A DNA stretch of 64,000 nucleotides, from positions 148,977 through 212,976 of the forward strand of contig NZ_JBEDTY010000034.1 of NCBI RefSeq assembly GCF_040119285.1, read 5' to 3'. A program made the position numbers and the translations under genes. This DNA is from Alcanivorax sp040119285. Lineage in GTDB: Bacteria; Pseudomonadota; Gammaproteobacteria; Pseudomonadales; Alcanivoracaceae. Below, one piece after another: positions 61,230-64,000 of this stretch; positions within the stretch are counted from its first letter, which is position 1, and every line of letters starts with the position of its first letter. The notes under the pieces were generated by a model. It was not told the DNA's origin. It did not search any database and saw only the letters and a program-made list of their open reading frames with translations.

Positions 61230-62660
61230 ATGCAAAACCCGCACATCCCTTCTTTTGCCCAAGCCCGTGTTCTGGTGGCGGGTGATGTCATGCTGGATCG
61301 CTATTGGCACGGCCCCACCAGCCGTATTTCACCGGAGGCGCCAGTGCCTGTGGTGCGCGTGACCGAGCTAGAAGATCGCCCTGGTGGGGCCGCCAATGTG
61401 GCATTGAACATGGCGGCGTTGGGCGCCCGCGCGGAATTGGTCGGGGTGACAGGTAACGATGAGGCTGCGTCTATTCTGGAGGAACGCCTGGCGGCGGCAG
61501 AAGTGGGCTGCCATTTTCAGAAAGTGGCAGGCTTGCCGACTATTACCAAGTTGCGCGTGATTAGCCGCCAACAGCAGTTGCTACGACTGGATTTCGAAGA
61601 AAACTTCCACCATCAGGACCCCGCCCCTTTTGCAGAGCAGGTAAAACGGCAGCTGGCCCACTGTGGCGTGCTGGTGCTGTCTGACTATGCCAAAGGTGCG
61701 CTGCGAGATTGCCCTGGGCTCATCGCCCTAGCGCGGGATGCCGGTGTGCCGGTATTGGTAGACCCCAAAGGCACGGATTTTGAACCTTATCGCGGCGCGA
61801 CCCTGCTGACACCGAATCTTAGTGAGTTTGAAGCGGTGGTGGGGCCTGTGAAGGATGAACAAGACCTGATCGCCAAGGGGCAGCAGCTGATCCGTGATCT
61901 GGATTTACAAGCAATACTAGTGACCCGAAGCGAGAAGGGGATGACGCTGTTGCGTGATGGCCAGCCAGAGCTACACCTGCCGGCTCGGGCCCGTGAAGTA
62001 TTCGATGTCACTGGCGCGGGGGACACGGTGATCTCGGTACTGGCGGTGTCTTTAGCTGCGGGCGCCGCCATGGAAGATGCGGTGGCCTTGGCCAACATTG
62101 CCGCTGGCATTGTGGTGGCGAAACTGGGCACGGCGGTGGTCTCCGCTCCCGAATTGCGTCGTGCGGTGCATCAAGAGGGAGGCTCCGGTCGTGGCGTGAT
62201 GAGCGAAGCGCAATTGCTGATTGCCATCGAGGATGCTCGCGCCCAGGGCGAGAGAATCGTTTTCACCAATGGCTGTTTCGACATTATCCATGCCGGTCAT
62301 GTGGGGTATTTGGATACGGCTCGTCGGCAAGGGGACCGCTTGGTGCTTGCTGTAAACGGTGATGAATCGATTCGACGGTTGAAGGGGCCGGGTCGGCCTA
62401 TTAATCCGCTTGAGCGCCGCATGGCCGTCTTGGCTGCGTTGGAGGCGGTGGACTGGGTGGTGGCTTTCGATACTGATACACCGGAGCCGCTGTTGGAGTC
62501 CATTAAGCCAGATGTTCTTGTGAAAGGCGGTGACTACAGCGTAGACCAGGTGGTGGGCCACGAATTTGTGAAAAGCTATGGTGGTGAGGTAAAAGTGCTC
62601 GATTTCATCGATGACATCTCCACCACCAAGATTGTGGAGCGCATTCGAGAGAAAGATTAA
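61230..62660 (+). CDS. hldE: HldE, bifunctional heptose kinase/adenylyltransferase
   Basis: HldE makes the ADP-heptose used by WaaC and WaaF. The 476-residue protein has a PfkB-type sugar kinase domain (about 1-330: VLVAGDVMLDRYW, RPGGAANVA, DVTGAGDTVISVLA) and a cytidylyltransferase-like domain (about 345-476: FTNGCFDIIHAGHVGYL, the HxGH motif). The start at MQNPHIPSFAQARV follows TGGAG by eight bases. The gene is rightward, divergent from the ligase-like gene. Confidence 0.96.
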   Translation: MQNPHIPSFAQARVLVAGDVMLDRYWHGPTSRISPEAPVPVVRVTELEDRPGGAANVALNMAALGARAELVGVTGNDEAASILEERLAAAEVGCHFQKVAGLPTITKLRVISRQQQLLRLDFEENFHHQDPAPFAEQVKRQLAHCGVLVLSDYAKGALRDCPGLIALARDAGVPVLVDPKGTDFEPYRGATLLTPNLSEFEAVVGPVKDEQDLIAKGQQLIRDLDLQAILVTRSEKGMTLLRDGQPELHLPARAREVFDVTGAGDTVISVLAVSLAAGAAMEDAVALANIAAGIVVAKLGTAVVSAPELRRAVHQEGGSGRGVMSEAQLLIAIEDARAQGERIVFTNGCFDIIHAGHVGYLDTARRQGDRLVLAVNGDESIRRLKGPGRPINPLERRMAVLAALEAVDWVVAFDTDTPEPLLESIKPDVLVKGGDYSVDQVVGHEFVKSYGGEVKVLDFIDDISTTKIVERIREKD

Positions 62661-62958
62661 CAGATTCGCGGGTGGAGAATGAATTACTAACGAGTGAACA
62701 CTTGCCGGTTACTCGCGTGTTCAGTGCGGGTGTGGAGATGCCGAGTTGCCCGGCCTCCGCTTTCAGGATGACAGGGAAGGAAGCCCCGGAAGCGACTCTG
62801 GGGTCTTCACGTCTGAGGTTCTCCGCCCATGCTCCCGTTTTGGCCTGTGACTATGAAGGACGATGATTGGCTGCCGGAGGTTAAGGCGGTCTCCCTGAAA
62901 GTCGTGGTGGCTAGCTAACTAATGGTTGTTGTTCGCAGCAACGCCGGCTGTGACGCGA

Positions 62959-63747
62959 TTAGCGTTCGCAGTTCACCGGCGACGCTTGATGATACAGCGG
63001 TAGGGTGTCCCCCATCCGCTCCTTCAGTGCCTCGATGCGGCTGTCGTGATTAGGGTGGGTGGAGAGAAACTCCATAGGTTGGGCACCGCCTGCGGCGGCC
63101 ATATTGCGCCATAGTTGAATGCTTTGTCGTGGATCAAAACCCGCGCTGGCCATCAACTCTAGGCCAATGGCGTCCGCTTCCTGCTCATGGCTACGGCTGA
63201 ACGGTAGCGCAATCCCCAGATATGCTCCCACGCCGAGGGCCTGCCGAATATTCTCGGTATCTGCATCACCTTCACTGAACAGCCCAACGATGAACAATAC
63301 CGTTTTGATGCCCAACTCCTGGGTTAACCGCTCGTTGCCGTGCTTGGCCAGTACATGGGCGATTTCATGGCCCACCACTGCGGCCAGCTGGTCGTCGCTT
63401 TGTGCCACCTTAAGCAGCCCTTCATTGACGCCTATCTTGCCTCCGGGTAGAGCAAAGGCATTAGGTGTGGAATCTGCGAACAGCACCACCTCCCAGGTGG
63501 TCGGCATGGTCGCACCAGGAAAGCGTGCGGGGATGCGGCTGATCAGGTGCTCTGCCACGCATTGCACCTTTCGGCGGGCGCTTTCGTCGGTACTCACCGG
63601 CAACTGCTGCTGCATCTGCACAAAAGTCTGACGACCAAAGTCCGCCATCATAGACTCTGGTACTAGCGCGAGTTGGTCGCGACCGGTGGGCGTCTGGTCG
63701 CAGCCGACCAGCAGCAAAGGCAAAATGGCCAAGAGGAAAAAACGCAC
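62959..63747 (-). CDS. M48 family lipoprotein metalloprotease
   Basis: The 262-residue zinc protease has a signal peptide with lipobox LLVGC (Cys16) and is probably anchored in the outer membrane facing the periplasm. The HEIAH zinc motif is at 127-131. The third ligand lies in HEQEADAIG (about 187-195). It resembles LoiP (YggG) and BepA-type quality-control proteases, which clear misfolded outer-membrane proteins. It lacks the TPR tail of BepA, so LoiP-like is favoured. It is monocistronic. Confidence 0.9.
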   Translation of the reverse strand: MRFFLLAILPLLLVGCDQTPTGRDQLALVPESMMADFGRQTFVQMQQQLPVSTDESARRKVQCVAEHLISRIPARFPGATMPTTWEVVLFADSTPNAFALPGGKIGVNEGLLKVAQSDDQLAAVVGHEIAHVLAKHGNERLTQELGIKTVLFIVGLFSEGDADTENIRQALGVGAYLGIALPFSRSHEQEADAIGLELMASAGFDPRQSIQLWRNMAAAGGAQPMEFLSTHPNHDSRIEALKERMGDTLPLYHQASPVNCER

Positions 63748-63840
63748 AGGGGAAACCTTGTTGGAGCGGCGCTCAGGCCGCGAAGTTATGCTTCACGGTA
63801 GCGCAGGTTGTGGGTGTTGTGTAGGGACGCCAGAAACGAA

Positions 63841-63874
63841 AAGGCCCCGCTCTTGTGAGCGGGGCCTTTTTTTT
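63841..63874. terminator. Strong hairpin terminator at the ISL3 edge
   Basis: GGCCCCGCTC pairs with GAGCGGGGCC over ten bases, with T8 to the right and AAAA to the left. It lies a few bases from the stop of the transposase that comes from the right edge and can act on both strands. Confidence 0.85.
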
Positions 63875-63877
63875 GGT

Positions 63878-64000
63878 TCATCGCGGAATTCCGGGAAAAG
63901 CGGCTTTGATCTTCATGAAGAAGTAGTCGTTATCCCGGAAGCCGTACGCCATCCTCTTGATGACCTTGATCCTGTTGTTCATTCCTTCAAGCACGCTGGT
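63878..64000 (-). mobile_element. ISL3-family transposase, C-terminal end (partial)
   Basis: Read leftward from the window edge, an open frame gives SVLEGMNNRIKVIKRMAYG, then FRDNDYFFMKIKAAFPGIPR and TGA at 63880-63878. LEGxNNxIKVIKRxAYGFRDxxYFxLKI...FPG is the C-terminal signature of ISL3 transposases (DDE type). The rest of the element lies beyond the window, so completeness and the ends cannot be judged. Confidence 0.88.

Noticed and set aside
62661..62958. Small frames between hldE and the M48 protease, including a 21-codon one at 62853-62918
   Set aside because: They are short and resemble no family. The region probably holds only the hldE trailer and eroded sequence.

Overview
The window is about 64 kb of chromosome from a free-living gammaproteobacterium. 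Gene content and local order resemble the Pseudomonas/Oceanospirillales part of the class: ptsP-tauE-lgt-thyA-folA, argH/algZ-algR-hemCDXY, dapF-DUF484-xerC-yigB and glnE-ilvE-waaF-waaC-waaG-waaP. The absence of typical Pseudomonas neighbours, the moderate GC and the intergenic repeats make an Alcanivorax-like marine bacterium my best guess. That is inference from layout, not a database result.

Layout. 1-6.6 kb: end of ptsP, an NRDE protein, a TauE/SafE exporter, an lgt-thyA-folA run, an OsmC protein and two conserved proteins. 6.8-8.4 kb: a Fur-controlled heme-use unit (hemP and a HemS-like gene). 8.7-12.4 kb: a leftward dapF-DUF484-xerC-yigB-yqcC run. 12.7-15.7 kb: rlmJ, a GNAT acetyltransferase and an NhaC antiporter. 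15.7-19.3 kb: lysA-lptM, rnk and argH. 19.4-25.8 kb: the algZ/algR two-component pair and hemC-hemD-hemX-hemY. 26-34.5 kb: the pqiABC lipid-transport operon, a flavin reductase, a MAPEG protein, a tandem HCCA-isomerase-like protein and ilvD.

34.5-39.1 kb is the accessory region and the most interesting part. It is AT-richer and I read it as a decayed chromosomal integron. A 5' stub of an integrase gene (intI) points left, next to IS-like ends. To its right is a run of plus-strand gene cassettes, each followed by an attC-like palindrome ending in GTT(A/C). Two adjacent 372-bp cassettes look identical. Later cassettes carry a putative lipoprotein, a small membrane protein, a COQ7-like di-iron protein split at a (TTATGCT)4 heptanucleotide repeat, a DUF2695 protein and a secreted Cys-containing protein. 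The last cassette is a PIN-like gene start cut off by an IS3-family transposase remnant. A tautomerase cassette with an internal amber codon lies on the wrong side of intI, which points to a rearrangement.

39.1-48.7 kb: argA, a Pit-type phosphate transporter with its DUF47/PhoU-like partner, a GspE/PilB-type ATPase, glnE and ilvE. 48.7-62.7 kb: an LPS core and surface glycan cluster. The rightward part, waaF-waaC-waaG-waaP-GT2-double kinase, consists of overlapping or closely spaced genes that build and phosphorylate the inner core. The leftward part holds a KpsC/S-like protein, an unusual fusion of an O-antigen-ligase-like membrane domain to a soluble glycosyltransferase-like domain, an LpxL-type acyltransferase and a second O-antigen-ligase-like protein. 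The rightward hldE supplies ADP-heptose precursors to the heptosyltransferases. The window closes with an M48 lipoprotein protease and the C-terminal end of an ISL3-family transposase.
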